From contig JAKBSB010000010.1 of the NCBI GenBank assembly GCA_021845155.1, forward strand, positions 1,650-15,004: a DNA stretch of 13,355 nucleotides, written 5' to 3'. The translations under genes were made by a program, and so were the position numbers. The DNA comes from Thermoplasmata archaeon (GTDB lineage: Archaea > Thermoplasmatota > Thermoplasmata > Thermoplasmatales > Thermoplasmataceae). The notes under the pieces are model-generated. The model made no database searches and was not told where the DNA came from. It saw only the letters and a program-made list of their open reading frames with translations. The stretch's first letter is position 1, and the number at the start of each line of letters is the position of its first letter. This document shows positions 6,129 through 13,355 of the stretch, one piece after another.

Positions 6129-9100
6129 CCTCTGGTTGCTGCAATTACAAGCCCTGAAACCACAGCCACAGCTATGATTATAAGCCCGAAGTACAGGGTG
6201 TCGACCGGATCTCCAGTGAAGTTGCCGGTAATACCATTTCCGGTTGGATACGGGCTTATGCTGGCATATGTTGGTTTTTGGAGATTCACTGGTTCGTTGT
6301 ATGTTACATTGTTAGATCCGGTCAGATTGAATGAGAACGAAAGCGGATATGCCGCTGCAGTTGAAACGGGGAAAAGAGTCAGGTTTAATTGCATTGATGA
6401 ACCGAATGGTACAGTTACATTTGTGACATTCACTCCATCCAGAGTAAATGAGTAATTCCAGGCATTGACCTTCAGGATGCTCATGTTTGCTGAATTTATG
6501 GTCATGTAGACTTTGATTGCAGTTGTACCATTGTTGACTATTGTGAATGGCACATTCATGTCTTTTCCATAGGGTACGTTAACCTTACTGTATGTTACCT
6601 TGTAAAGTACCTGTTTCTCAACATTAACGGCAAGATTCTCATTCAAAACCTGTGTGCTGTCTGTTACATTAACTGGAATCTGATCCAGTCCTGCAGGTGA
6701 AGGTATCTTTTCTGTAACATTTGCGGTAACGTTGATGCTCTGTCCTGGTTGGATGTAAACTTTCGATAAATTGAAAGTCATTATCCAGGATGGCGATCCT
6801 GAAGTCAGTGTTATGTTCTGGGCCGAATTTCCTGCATTTGTAATGGTGAAGTTATAAAGGAAACTCTGGTTCAGGTATGCATCCGGAGTCTTCTGGTCAC
6901 TCTTAAGCACAAATGCCTGTATTGTCTGTTTTTGTAGGCTTATGGGTATATATCCTTTCGAATGAACATATACTGTGTAGTTTGTTTCATACATTACGGA
7001 GATGACCGTGCTATTATAGAGAGTTTCACTTGACTGATATGATGAAGAGAATGTATAATTTCCAAATGGAAGCATGATATACTTGCTTGAGGTATTGAAT
7101 AGCATTGATGATACACCCCTGGTTATTGTAACGTTTGTAGTTAGAATCCTGCTTCCGACATTTACAGATATGTATTGCAGGGCTGCACTTCTCGAGTACA
7201 GAGTTATATTGGAATACTGCTGGAAACCTGGAACATATACATTTCCAAAGTACCCCACTCCAGTAGCGTTGTTCACCATATAGAGTGTATAGTTTCCGCC
7301 AGTAAGCATGACTGATATAATTCCATTTGAGTTTGTAACTGAAGATGCGATTGTGGATCCGGAAGAATTCATGATTTTGTAGTATGCGTATTTCACTGGC
7401 GAATTTTGGTACAGGTTGAGTATATTCAACGATGTCTTTACGGTAGTTGATTGTACCGGTACAGTTACCTTTTCTTTGCTGTTCAGAACAATATTCTTGT
7501 ATCCTCTCAGTACATAATTACCGCTTGAGTTTGAATACTGATTATAGTATGAGATATTATAGCTTCCATGAGGTAAAAATGCAGTTGTAGCATCAACGTA
7601 TATGCTGCCCGCCTTTGAGGCGATTCTGAATTCACCGGATGGTATGTTCAGTGAATTTGCATAAGTAAGTGTGTAAGATGTTGACATATGTGGCTTTAGA
7701 GTTATATTTGCCTGCAGGTCAATGGTAGTTATGTTCGCCCCAACAGAGTTATTGCTGTATATTGTATATTCCCCAATTGGCAGGGAAACATTGGTTGTCA
7801 TTTCTATGCCGCTTGAATTGAATATTGTGAAGTTTGTAGCACCTAGCACCTCTATTGATGCCTCCGGAATCACGTTGACAGTGATATTCTGTGCAACGTT
7901 GCTTGAGTAAATATCGATAGCCGATTCTGGAACTGCAAGGTTCATATTGTTTGTAGTCAAGCTTATGGAATAGACGCCTGCAATGGTCTCAAATTCAGCT
8001 TTACCATTGACGAATGAAGCCGAAGTGCTTGTCTTGCCATTCAGTTGGATTTCTCCAGATTTATCAAGAGTTTTAGAGCTATTTGTTAAAACAATATTGA
8101 CTTTGTAAAGTAAGGGATTCATGGAATAGTCAAAAGACGGTGATGACACGTTAACTGTCACGTTGTATGGAGAACCTGTAAAGAATGCATTATAAGCCCT
8201 GGCTTTCAAGACTGTCGAGTATAATGAAGAGTAATAAAGCTGGCTGAATCCGCTTCCTGATATGTTGCTGAAATATACAGGAACATCTCCTGCATAGAGT
8301 ATCCCTATACCTGAAGTCAGAGCTGTGGTTGAGGTGTATGAAGAACCTGCTTCAGAATTGAATGCAAACATGGATACCGAATTATTCTGGTTCAGATTCA
8401 AGTTAACAGTCAGATTTCCATTTATTGAATGAGTCTGAACTCCATAACCAGTAATTCCTGAATGTATTGATTTAGCTGCGAATGAATATGTTCCATCCGG
8501 TACCAGCATCGTCAGACTCCTGTTAGTCAGATCACTTGTAGTGATGAATGAACCGGTTGAAAGGATTTCATAATTTGCAGAATAGGCATTGAATGATAGC
8601 CTTGAAATATGTGATGTAACTGTAACATAACTTGAGGCCTGGAGGCTTATATTAAGAGATGCGTTTCCATTGACTGTGACAGTTTCAATGAAGGCTTTTC
8701 CAGAAGAATTGGCATAAACTGTATAAACACCATATGGCAATTTCTGGACGTAAGTTTTACCTGTAGTTGAAAGGTTGTAGTAATTGGATAGGTCACCCTC
8801 TTCATAGAACCATAAGCTTGTTACTCCAGATGAACCGGTAATATTTCCACTGACTGTAGCGGTAATTTCAGCGGAAAGATTGAGTGTAGTGTTCAACCCC
8901 CAAGTCTGGAAATCAGCAATTGCAGTATTTGTCTCTGAAAGTGTTGAACTTGCCGAGACCGTATAATTGCCTGGAATTACCCACATTAGAGCGTATCCAT
9001 TGCTGTTTGTTGTATTTGTATAAGTTCCTGATGGCCCTTTAGCTACCACTTTATAACTGGAAACTGGATTTCCATTGATATTGACTTCAGTATAGATCAG

Positions 9101-12100
9101 GTTCATTGTAATTGGAATGTTGAATGTCTGATCTGACCCTATAGATACGGATAAAATTGTAACGTTTCTATACATCTTCCCCTGATAATAGACTGACACA
9201 TTGTAATTATAAGCTGGTATGCCGTTCATGGAATACTTGCCATCTGTTATGGATAGGTTATAAGTTGCGCTGTATGTGCTGTTAGACAGTATTACATTTC
9301 CTGTCAGGAAGGAAGTTGAGTTGACATATGTGTTTGAATCCGGTGCCTGCTGATAGACAAAATTCACAGACCCGCTTACATCTGACTTGCCTACTACTGC
9401 ATTCTCGCGAATGTAGTAATTTGGAAGTCCAGTAGTTGAATTATATGATGTGGCGATTCTTTCTCCCTGCATTTCTGATACAGTAACATTGACTTCTTTG
9501 ATTACGTTAGAGCCATAAAGGTAAACCGGGTTAAGTGCACCGGTTGAGAAATAAAGTGAATCATTTCCTGGAACAGCACTTATATTATAATAGCCTTCAT
9601 CGTTTGTTTTGACGTATCCCTTTGGAATTCCATATTGATCCATTATAGTTACTGTGACGTTTGCAACTGGAAGTCCTGTAGGTGTAGTTACCCTGCCATT
9701 TAATACTGCACCCGGATAATATGCGAAGATTGGATCTTCAGCAGGAATATACTGTGAGGCTTCTGGAAACAGAATCACGGTACCTTTCTTTTCTTTCTGA
9801 TATGAATATGCCTGTTGCAGAGGGATAGTAGTGAAATCATTTGGGTATTTCTGATAATTCTTATGAGGATTGTAAAGACTAGCGCTGTATACTATTTCAT
9901 AATTGGACATGTTCCATCCGGGCATTACAGGGTATGTCGATGTGGAAGAGGTGAGACCGGGTACTCCGCTGGTCATTCCGACTGCCGATGGCGGATATCC
10001 GACCATTAACCTGTATATTGTAGTATTATAGAATGCTGGAGTATATTCAATTGTATAATTCACTGGAGTCTGTCCGGCCGGGAAGTTACTTAACGGAAAA
10101 TAGGATCCAGTATTATTCTCTGCATAAATCTGATAGTAATTTGTTGGAACTATTTCACCATCTGCTGAATAGGATGGCGTATCAGTAAGATATGCTGGGG
10201 CATAGAAAGTACCGGGATTTGTGCCTGATGATGGGAATAATTGGCGGTCGATCTGTATGTACTGAATGCTATATCCCGTATTTAGTTCCAGTGCACTGTA
10301 AAGCGGAATTAAGGTCGCCATGGAATAATAAGTTGAAAGATATCCCTTCATGAATGCAAAATAAACATTTGCTGAGGAAATCACACTTGAATAATTGCCA
10401 TAGATTGCCTGGTTTGAAAGAACGGCCTTTGTAAATGAACCAGGGTTATTGCTAACGTTGTATATGAGGTTTGTAGTGGGGCTTCCAAGATATGTTCTGA
10501 GGTCTGCATTTACTGCTGCACTGAATGAGTTTGAATTGTTGGCAAAATTACCTTGCAGTATACGACCTATCATTACAGACAAGACCTGTGACTGATTCTC
10601 GGATAACAATATGGCACCGGTTGCCTGATAACCCTGCTGGAAATCGTCTGCAACAGTAGGATGCTGCCCCTGGTATAATTCCTGGAACCCATAATCCCAC
10701 CACGAAACGTATGCAGGCCTTTGATCAAAGGGAACGTTTGTATTCTGGGTCGCGAGCCACGCCATTGATTCACTCAAAGGAGATGATCCATTGACTATTC
10801 CATAACCGTAGCCGCCAACGTATTTATCACTAAGGTTTGTGGGATTAGTTGTCTGAAGGAAACTGGGTAGAGCGCTGTTGATTTCCGAGTTTATTTTTGC
10901 AGCAGAACTTGATGGAACGCTTGCGGATATGACATTAAGTCCAGATGGAAGAACAAGGACTGCGACCAAAATGAAGACAACTACAACGTGCAGCCAGCTG
11001 ATATTTCCTTTTATTGCCTTTCTAATAGTCGGCTGTGCAAGCACTCTTCTTCTTTTTATATCATTCAACTTAATCATTCTGGCGAAGTATATTAGAACTC
11101 CACCGCCAACTATTGCATATGCCGGAGCCGCAGTAATGTTAAATCTGCCTGCTTCAAAACTCATGTATATTGATACCAGTGAGAAAACCAGCAAAAGCAG
11201 GCTCGTTTCTTTCTTGTCTTTAAGGAAGAAATATACCATGTATGCCAGACCGATTAGACCAATGAAGAACTGAGCAACGCCAAAACCTCCAATGTAGCTC
11301 CCCAGGGCAGGAGCTGCGGCCTCAGCTATTGTTGAATATACTCTTGTCTTTATGAAATAACCGTCCCCGCTTATGAGTCTTTCAAATTCACTGTGGTAAA
11401 ATACGCTTAAACCTATCAGCGACGCAGTTACTACTATGATAAGAAATGGAATTATCATCAGCCAGGGTTTCCTGCCGATAATATTTATAAGTGCAGCGAA
11501 CACGATTATCATCAATGCCATCAGGACTTCAGCATTGTACCATCCTGCAAGTTCCGATACACCTCTGTAGTAATAGAAACCCATGGCAAAGCCAAGAAGC
11601 GCAAACAGGATCGTAAAGTATGTGAGGTAACCCGTAGGCCTCTTCAGGATGAGGTTTGCAATGAGCTGTACTCCCACGTATATAAGCAGGATAACCTCAA
11701 TATACGCATAGCCCTGCCACGAAAGCATCAAGCCGCCCAGAGATGCCCCGGCTAAAAGACCGTATATGGTAGCAACACGATTTGACTTTACATAATTCAA
11801 TGTAGAAGGAACGTAGCTCTTAAAATCTGACTGTTTCTCGACAATGCGTACCTTTTTTGCATGCTTAATTGCCTTGAGGAAGAAATAGACAGCAAAAAAT
11901 GCAAATATCAGTTCAGGAGTGTGCATCCTTCCACCGCTAAGTATTCCCGATGACAGGTTACTTGGCATCAGTGTGTAAAGGAATGCTGCAAGAAGGCCGG
12001 CCTTCTTACCGAATATTTCCCGTCCTATGAGGTATACTGGGATTATCAGAAGAGCTCCAAAGACTGCGTCCAGTTCTTCGAATACGTAGTATGCTGCGTT

Positions 12101-12451
12101 GTTAAGTCCGAAGATCGGAGACAGTATTTCAGCAAAGAAAACAACCAGCCAGTGGAAAAATGGGTTCCTGGGATTTATGGAACCCAGTGGATAGTTAAGT
12201 GCGGCGTCATATACGAGTTGCACATGGTACTGCAATATGTATTCTATGACCCTGAAATTGTAATATGGGTCACTGCCCCCTGAGGTAGGCAGCGTGCTCG
12301 ATAAGTTTTTTCCTCCTATTACAATGCTCCAGGAATAGTAATTTCCCAGAAACAGGTAAAGTGCGAATAATATTCCGAGGATTATGACCTCCGAATAATC
12401 CCCCAATTTTTGAGAGACCGGTTTCTTGTATATATCATCTTGAAGTTCCAT
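6113..12451 (-). CDS. aglB: giant AglB/STT3-type oligosaccharyltransferase with a sequon-rich modular exodomain
   Basis: Membrane enzyme that transfers lipid-linked glycan to Asn in Asn-x-Ser/Thr on the outer face of the membrane. The 2112 residues comprise: many transmembrane helices (about 20-500); an acidic first-loop motif GGSDPYYNFR (Asp61); the loop-5 motif TIAE (374-377); and the soluble catalytic domain with WWDYG (584-588). RLMVGYP (814-820) and NYEIVYSAS (850-858) resemble conserved C-terminal-domain strands. The beta domain GAVLNGRVTTPTGLPVANVTV (from 914) resembles the peripheral domain that ends ordinary AglB near residue 1000. About 1100 further residues follow: repeated beta modules (about 1115-1840), two Ig-like domains (about 1845-2075), a transmembrane anchor (2086-2105) and the tail RGRRKK. 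Known AglB proteins are usually 800-1000 residues, so this is about twice the normal length. The frame is uninterrupted. The ATG at 12451 lies about 26 bp from a TATA-like element. Confidence 0.93.
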   Translation of the reverse strand: MELQDDIYKKPVSQKLGDYSEVIILGILFALYLFLGNYYSWSIVIGGKNLSSTLPTSGGSDPYYNFRVIEYILQYHVQLVYDAALNYPLGSINPRNPFFHWLVVFFAEILSPIFGLNNAAYYVFEELDAVFGALLIIPVYLIGREIFGKKAGLLAAFLYTLMPSNLSSGILSGGRMHTPELIFAFFAVYFFLKAIKHAKKVRIVEKQSDFKSYVPSTLNYVKSNRVATIYGLLAGASLGGLMLSWQGYAYIEVILLIYVGVQLIANLILKRPTGYLTYFTILFALLGFAMGFYYYRGVSELAGWYNAEVLMALMIIVFAALINIIGRKPWLMIIPFLIIVVTASLIGLSVFYHSEFERLISGDGYFIKTRVYSTIAEAAAPALGSYIGGFGVAQFFIGLIGLAYMVYFFLKDKKETSLLLLVFSLVSIYMSFEAGRFNITAAPAYAIVGGGVLIYFARMIKLNDIKRRRVLAQPTIRKAIKGNISWLHVVVVFILVAVLVLPSGLNVISASVPSSSAAKINSEINSALPSFLQTTNPTNLSDKYVGGYGYGIVNGSSPLSESMAWLATQNTNVPFDQRPAYVSWWDYGFQELYQGQHPTVADDFQQGYQATGAILLSENQSQVLSVMIGRILQGNFANNSNSFSAAVNADLRTYLGSPTTNLIYNVSNNPGSFTKAVLSNQAIYGNYSSVISSANVYFAFMKGYLSTYYSMATLIPLYSALELNTGYSIQYIQIDRQLFPSSGTNPGTFYAPAYLTDTPSYSADGEIVPTNYYQIYAENNTGSYFPLSNFPAGQTPVNYTIEYTPAFYNTTIYRLMVGYPPSAVGMTSGVPGLTSSTSTYPVMPGWNMSNYEIVYSASLYNPHKNYQKYPNDFTTIPLQQAYSYQKEKKGTVILFPEASQYIPAEDPIFAYYPGAVLNGRVTTPTGLPVANVTVTIMDQYGIPKGYVKTNDEGYYNISAVPGNDSLYFSTGALNPVYLYGSNVIKEVNVTVSEMQGERIATSYNSTTGLPNYYIRENAVVGKSDVSGSVNFVYQQAPDSNTYVNSTSFLTGNVILSNSTYSATYNLSITDGKYSMNGIPAYNYNVSVYYQGKMYRNVTILSVSIGSDQTFNIPITMNLIYTEVNINGNPVSSYKVVAKGPSGTYTNTTNSNGYALMWVIPGNYTVSASSTLSETNTAIADFQTWGLNTTLNLSAEITATVSGNITGSSGVTSLWFYEEGDLSNYYNLSTTGKTYVQKLPYGVYTVYANSSGKAFIETVTVNGNASLNISLQASSYVTVTSHISRLSFNAYSANYEILSTGSFITTSDLTNRSLTMLVPDGTYSFAAKSIHSGITGYGVQTHSINGNLTVNLNLNQNNSVSMFAFNSEAGSSYTSTTALTSGIGILYAGDVPVYFSNISGSGFSQLYYSSLYSTVLKARAYNAFFTGSPYNVTVNVSSPSFDYSMNPLLYKVNIVLTNSSKTLDKSGEIQLNGKTSTSASFVNGKAEFETIAGVYSISLTTNNMNLAVPESAIDIYSSNVAQNITVNVIPEASIEVLGATNFTIFNSSGIEMTTNVSLPIGEYTIYSNNSVGANITTIDLQANITLKPHMSTSYTLTYANSLNIPSGEFRIASKAGSIYVDATTAFLPHGSYNISYYNQYSNSSGNYVLRGYKNIVLNSKEKVTVPVQSTTVKTSLNILNLYQNSPVKYAYYKIMNSSGSTIASSVTNSNGIISVMLTGGNYTLYMVNNATGVGYFGNVYVPGFQQYSNITLYSRSAALQYISVNVGSRILTTNVTITRGVSSMLFNTSSKYIMLPFGNYTFSSSYQSSETLYNSTVISVMYETNYTVYVHSKGYIPISLQKQTIQAFVLKSDQKTPDAYLNQSFLYNFTITNAGNSAQNITLTSGSPSWIMTFNLSKVYIQPGQSINVTANVTEKIPSPAGLDQIPVNVTDSTQVLNENLAVNVEKQVLYKVTYSKVNVPYGKDMNVPFTIVNNGTTAIKVYMTINSANMSILKVNAWNYSFTLDGVNVTNVTVPFGSSMQLNLTLFPVSTAAAYPLSFSFNLTGSNNVTYNEPVNLQKPTYASISPYPTGNGITGNFTGDPVDTLYFGLIIIAVAVVSGLVIAATRGRRKK
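6116..6931 (-). other. aglB: C-terminal Ig-like domains and second membrane anchor of AglB
   Basis: Residues about 1841-2060 hold two domains resembling the NEW3/CARDB class of beta-sandwiches. The first includes YNFTITNAGNSAQNITLTSG and the second MNVPFTIVNNGTTAIKVYM; both show the strand-turn pattern of ligand-free structural Ig folds. A Pro/Gly-rich linker (2058-2081) leads to a hydrophobic helix at 2086-2105 and the tail TRGRRKK. The positive tail predicts a cytoplasmic C-terminus, leaving everything between the N-terminal helices and this anchor outside the cell. Confidence 0.7.
6932..9109 (-). repeat. array of degenerate beta-sandwich modules in the AglB extension
   Basis: Residues about 1115-1840 contain at least eight copies of a short signature, hydrophobic-Pro-x-Gly-x-Tyr-x-hydrophobic, typical of the last strands of carboxypeptidase-regulatory-like or prealbumin-like domains. 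They are IPGNYTVSA (1159), LPYGVYTVY (1238), VPDGTYSFA (1317), IAGVYSISL (1490), LPIGEYTIY (1557), LPHGSYNIS (1626), LTGGNYTLY (1716) and LPFGNYTFS (1794). Spacings are about 70-90 residues, with one double gap. The modules are diverged at the amino-acid level and I see no long exact DNA repeats, so the duplications are old. The region is rich in Asn, Ser, Thr and Tyr. Confidence 0.75.
9452..12451 (-). other. aglB: oligosaccharyltransferase core of AglB (residues 1-1000)
   Basis: This part carries the enzyme. Asp61 (GGSDPYYNFR) is the probable metal ligand of the first DxD-type motif, TIAE (374-377) the loop-5 motif, and WWDYG (10688-10702) the sequon-recognition motif. IQYIQIDRQLF (729-739), then TFYAPAYL, resembles the archaeal RYVxVDxxM...KFxA block, so Asp735 is my candidate for the DK/DM-motif Asp. 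The usual second acidic motif appears instead as GGRMHTPE (173-180), with His177 and Glu180 but no Asp. The peripheral beta domain (about 913-1000) ends the region homologous to ordinary AglB. Domain limits are approximate. Confidence 0.8.
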
Positions 12452-12470
12452 GGCTTCGTTACCTAGGTTG

Positions 12471-12493
12471 CACTAATATAATCTAAATATAAA
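12471..12493 (-). promoter_or_regulatory. TATA-like elements of the aglB operon
   Basis: Read on the minus strand, gattatattag (12472-12482) is centred 26 bp upstream of the aglB ATG, predicting a leaderless message. A second candidate, tttatattta (12484-12493), would start transcription about 11 bases upstream of the ATG, leaving AGGT (minus strand, about 12463-12466) too near the 5' end to act well. Either or both may work. Confidence 0.5.
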
Positions 12494-12517
12494 AAACTAA
12501 GGTATTGGTGTCATTGG

Positions 12518-12529
12518 AAAATGCATTTT
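12518..12529. repeat. 12-bp perfect palindrome between the aglB promoter and the next gene
   Basis: AAAATGCATTTT is self-complementary and lies 25-40 bp upstream of the aglB TATA candidates and about 30 bp beyond the stop of the 12560-13030 gene. It could be a binding site for a dimeric regulator or part of a T-rich transcription end for the upstream gene. In AT-rich intergenic DNA a 12-bp palindrome can also be chance. Confidence 0.3.
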
Positions 12530-12559
12530 AAATTATTTCTTCAGCATATTTCAGGACCA

Positions 12560-13030
12560 TCATTCTTTAAGGAACATCTCGTCCGTGTCAACGTCATAAT
12601 CAATAAGCCTTGAATATCGGCCCCAGTTTGTAATCATCCTGAAAGTTGATTCATCATTGTCAGAGGGAAAATTTTCTTTTATAAAATCGAACAGTTCCTC
12701 TCTGTTCAGCTCCAGGTTTTCCTTGTTCCTGAATAATTTAATCAGAGAAACGAATGGCTCAACCCTGATCAGCTGTTTTTTCAGTATCTCTTTCTTCTTG
12801 TTAACATCTGACTTAAGAAACTCCTTCCCAAGCAGAGTAAGTTTAACATCGCCCTTTTCTACATCCAGGAAACCCAAAGATTTCCCGTCGTTCAAAAGAT
12901 TCATCAGAGTGGTTCTCTCTTCATCAAGCGAATCATCCAGTGTTGCTATGTCCACTGATTTTCCGACATCCTCAAGTATTTCAAGTAAGCCCAGTAAATC
13001 TCCAACATTCTCTGTTTCAAGTGATTGCAT
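12560..13030 (-). CDS. stand-alone AAA-associated C-terminal-domain-like protein
   Basis: Soluble, highly charged 156-residue protein. Its order of elements resembles the AAA_assoc_C domain that archaea and bacteria carry behind NitT/TauT-type ABC ATPases. GDLLGLLEILEDVGKSVDIATLDDSL (11-36) resembles the opening helix and winged-helix-like start. LGFLDVEKGDVKLTLLGKEFL (52-72) is the characteristic 'hydrophobic-ends-G-x-V-x-LT-x-x-G' wing. A helical region with Glu/Leu/Asn repeats follows, and TFRMITNWGRYSRLIDYD (129-146) resembles the conserved NWGRYA end motif. No P-loop is present, so this is the accessory domain alone. No ABC transporter gene is visible next to it. A DNA-binding or regulatory role is conceivable from the winged-helix-like layout. 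The ATG at 13030 is about 36 bp from a TATA-like run (13061-13075). Confidence 0.75.
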   Translation of the reverse strand: MQSLETENVGDLLGLLEILEDVGKSVDIATLDDSLDEERTTLMNLLNDGKSLGFLDVEKGDVKLTLLGKEFLKSDVNKKKEILKKQLIRVEPFVSLIKLFRNKENLELNREELFDFIKENFPSDNDESTFRMITNWGRYSRLIDYDVDTDEMFLKE

Positions 13031-13060
13031 TATGTATACTGTTAATCAGTATTGCTGGAA

Positions 13061-13075
13061 AGATATATTTTTTTT
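13061..13075 (-). promoter_or_regulatory. TATA-like element upstream of the AAA-associated-domain gene
   Basis: The minus-strand run aaaaaaaatatatct is centred about 36 bp before the ATG at 13030. It predicts transcription start about 10 bases upstream of the start codon. No Shine-Dalgarno sequence is evident in the short implied leader. Confidence 0.45.
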
Positions 13076-13269
13076 CATTCATTATCGTATTCTTACCTGA
13101 CGGCTGTTGGAACACCGCTACAAAACTTATTACAACATACAGTTTCAATTTTGAGTTGAAATCTTTGAAAAACTTTTAGAACATGCTTTTCTGAAGACCT
13201 TCCGGCAATGATATTAAGCGATCAGATAGTAAAATTAAAACTTTAAAAATAACCGGATGGAATTTTTTC
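13076..13269. other. intergenic region with T-rich tracts and a small inverted repeat
   Basis: No convincing gene is seen here. On the minus strand, just after the partial gene's stop, T-rich stretches at 13229-13252 (TTATTTTTAAAGTTTTAATTTTAC when read in two runs) look like an archaeal oligo-T transcription end. A short inverted repeat, TTTCAA (13143-13148) and TTGAAA (13156-13161) with a 7-bp spacer, lies about 75 bp upstream of the TATA-like element. It could be an operator or chance. Confidence 0.35.
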
Positions 13270-13355
13270 TCATTCCACCATCGGTATAACTTCTTCCTTT
13301 GATTTTTTCAGTCTTGCTGCTTTCCCTCTTCCTAAGACTTCCTTTGCAAAGATTA
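13270..13355 (-). CDS. C-terminal end of an unidentified charged protein (partial)
   Basis: The minus strand has an open frame from the window edge to a TGA at 13270-13272, giving 28 codons. The visible tail begins IFAKEVLGRGKAARLKKSKE and ends EEVIPMVE. Its Lys/Glu/Arg-rich helical character and clean run to a stop look like a real soluble protein's C-terminus, and T-rich DNA follows. The other two minus frames hit stops or look less protein-like. I cannot name the family from this fragment. Confidence 0.5.
   Translation of the reverse strand, partial: IFAKEVLGRGKAARLKKSKEEVIPMVE

Noticed and set aside
6113..9451. The AglB extension as a separate downstream gene fused by sequencing error
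   Set aside because: The frame is open throughout, and there is no internal signal peptide, Shine-Dalgarno sequence or promoter-like element at the junction near residue 1000. The gene that does follow (6116) has a clear one. Resequencing would settle it.
6113..9451. Exact tandem DNA repeats or an S-layer-type nucleotide repeat array
   Set aside because: The periodicity is visible only at protein level; I found no long exact DNA repeats by eye.
10878..11273. 131-residue plus-strand open frame inside aglB
   Set aside because: It is antisense to the well-supported transmembrane core of the oligosaccharyltransferase, and its hydrophobicity mirrors that strand.
12657..13100. 147-residue Ser/Phe-rich plus-strand open frame
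   Set aside because: It lies opposite the AAA-associated-domain gene; its Ser/Phe composition is what the reverse complement of a Glu/Lys/Leu-rich gene produces.
13143..13161. TTTCAA-7-TTGAAA hairpin as a structured RNA or intrinsic terminator
   Set aside because: A six-pair AT-rich stem is too weak, and no T-tract follows directly; kept only as a note in the intergenic entry.
1..13355. CRISPR array, tRNA/rRNA genes, insertion sequence or integrase
   Set aside because: No regularly spaced identical repeats, tRNA-like sequence, transposase motifs or terminal inverted repeats were seen.

Overview
The window looks like a piece of a Thermoplasmata chromosome (order Thermoplasmatales or a close relative). 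The gene set is archaeal: an archaeal-type S15, Nep1, a RecJ/GAN-like DHH nuclease and an AglB-type oligosaccharyltransferase. Several genes have an AT-rich TATA-like element about 25 bp before the start codon and almost no leader. The taxonomic placement is an inference from gene content and style. No RNA gene, insertion sequence or CRISPR array was seen.

Layout. Positions 110-1354 (+) encode an MFS permease. It converges on a cob(I)alamin adenosyltransferase (1363-1950, -), which diverges from the rRNA methyltransferase Nep1 (2051-2719, +). Next come ribosomal protein S15 (2801-3238, +), a DHH/DHHA1 nuclease two bases later (3241-4578, +), and an uncharacterised protein with a RuvC/YqgF-like RNase H fold behind its own promoter (4650-5306, +). 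Together, 2051-5306 is an information-processing block: ribosome maturation, ribosome structure and nucleic-acid metabolism. Its last stop codon abuts the stop of the opposing operon with no spacer.

The right half (5307-12451, -) is a two-gene surface operon. The first gene encodes a 2112-residue protein. Its first ~1000 residues are an AglB/STT3 oligosaccharyltransferase with a TIAE loop and a WWDYG catalytic motif. The remaining ~1100 residues are a predicted extracellular array of beta-sandwich modules with about 60 N-glycosylation sequons by hand count, closed by a second membrane anchor and a basic tail. The second gene overlaps it by 4 bp (ATGA) behind a strong Shine-Dalgarno sequence. 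It encodes a sequon-rich, signal-peptide-bearing protein with the same C-terminal anchor design. Enzyme and probable glycosylated surface material are therefore encoded as one polypeptide plus one coupled partner, which is the most unusual feature here.

Upstream of the operon, 12560-13030 (-) encodes a stand-alone protein resembling the AAA-associated C-terminal domain normally fused to ABC ATPases. A short intergenic region and the C-terminus of another minus-strand gene (13270-13355) close the window. A tiny hydrophobic gene end may be present at positions 1-35.
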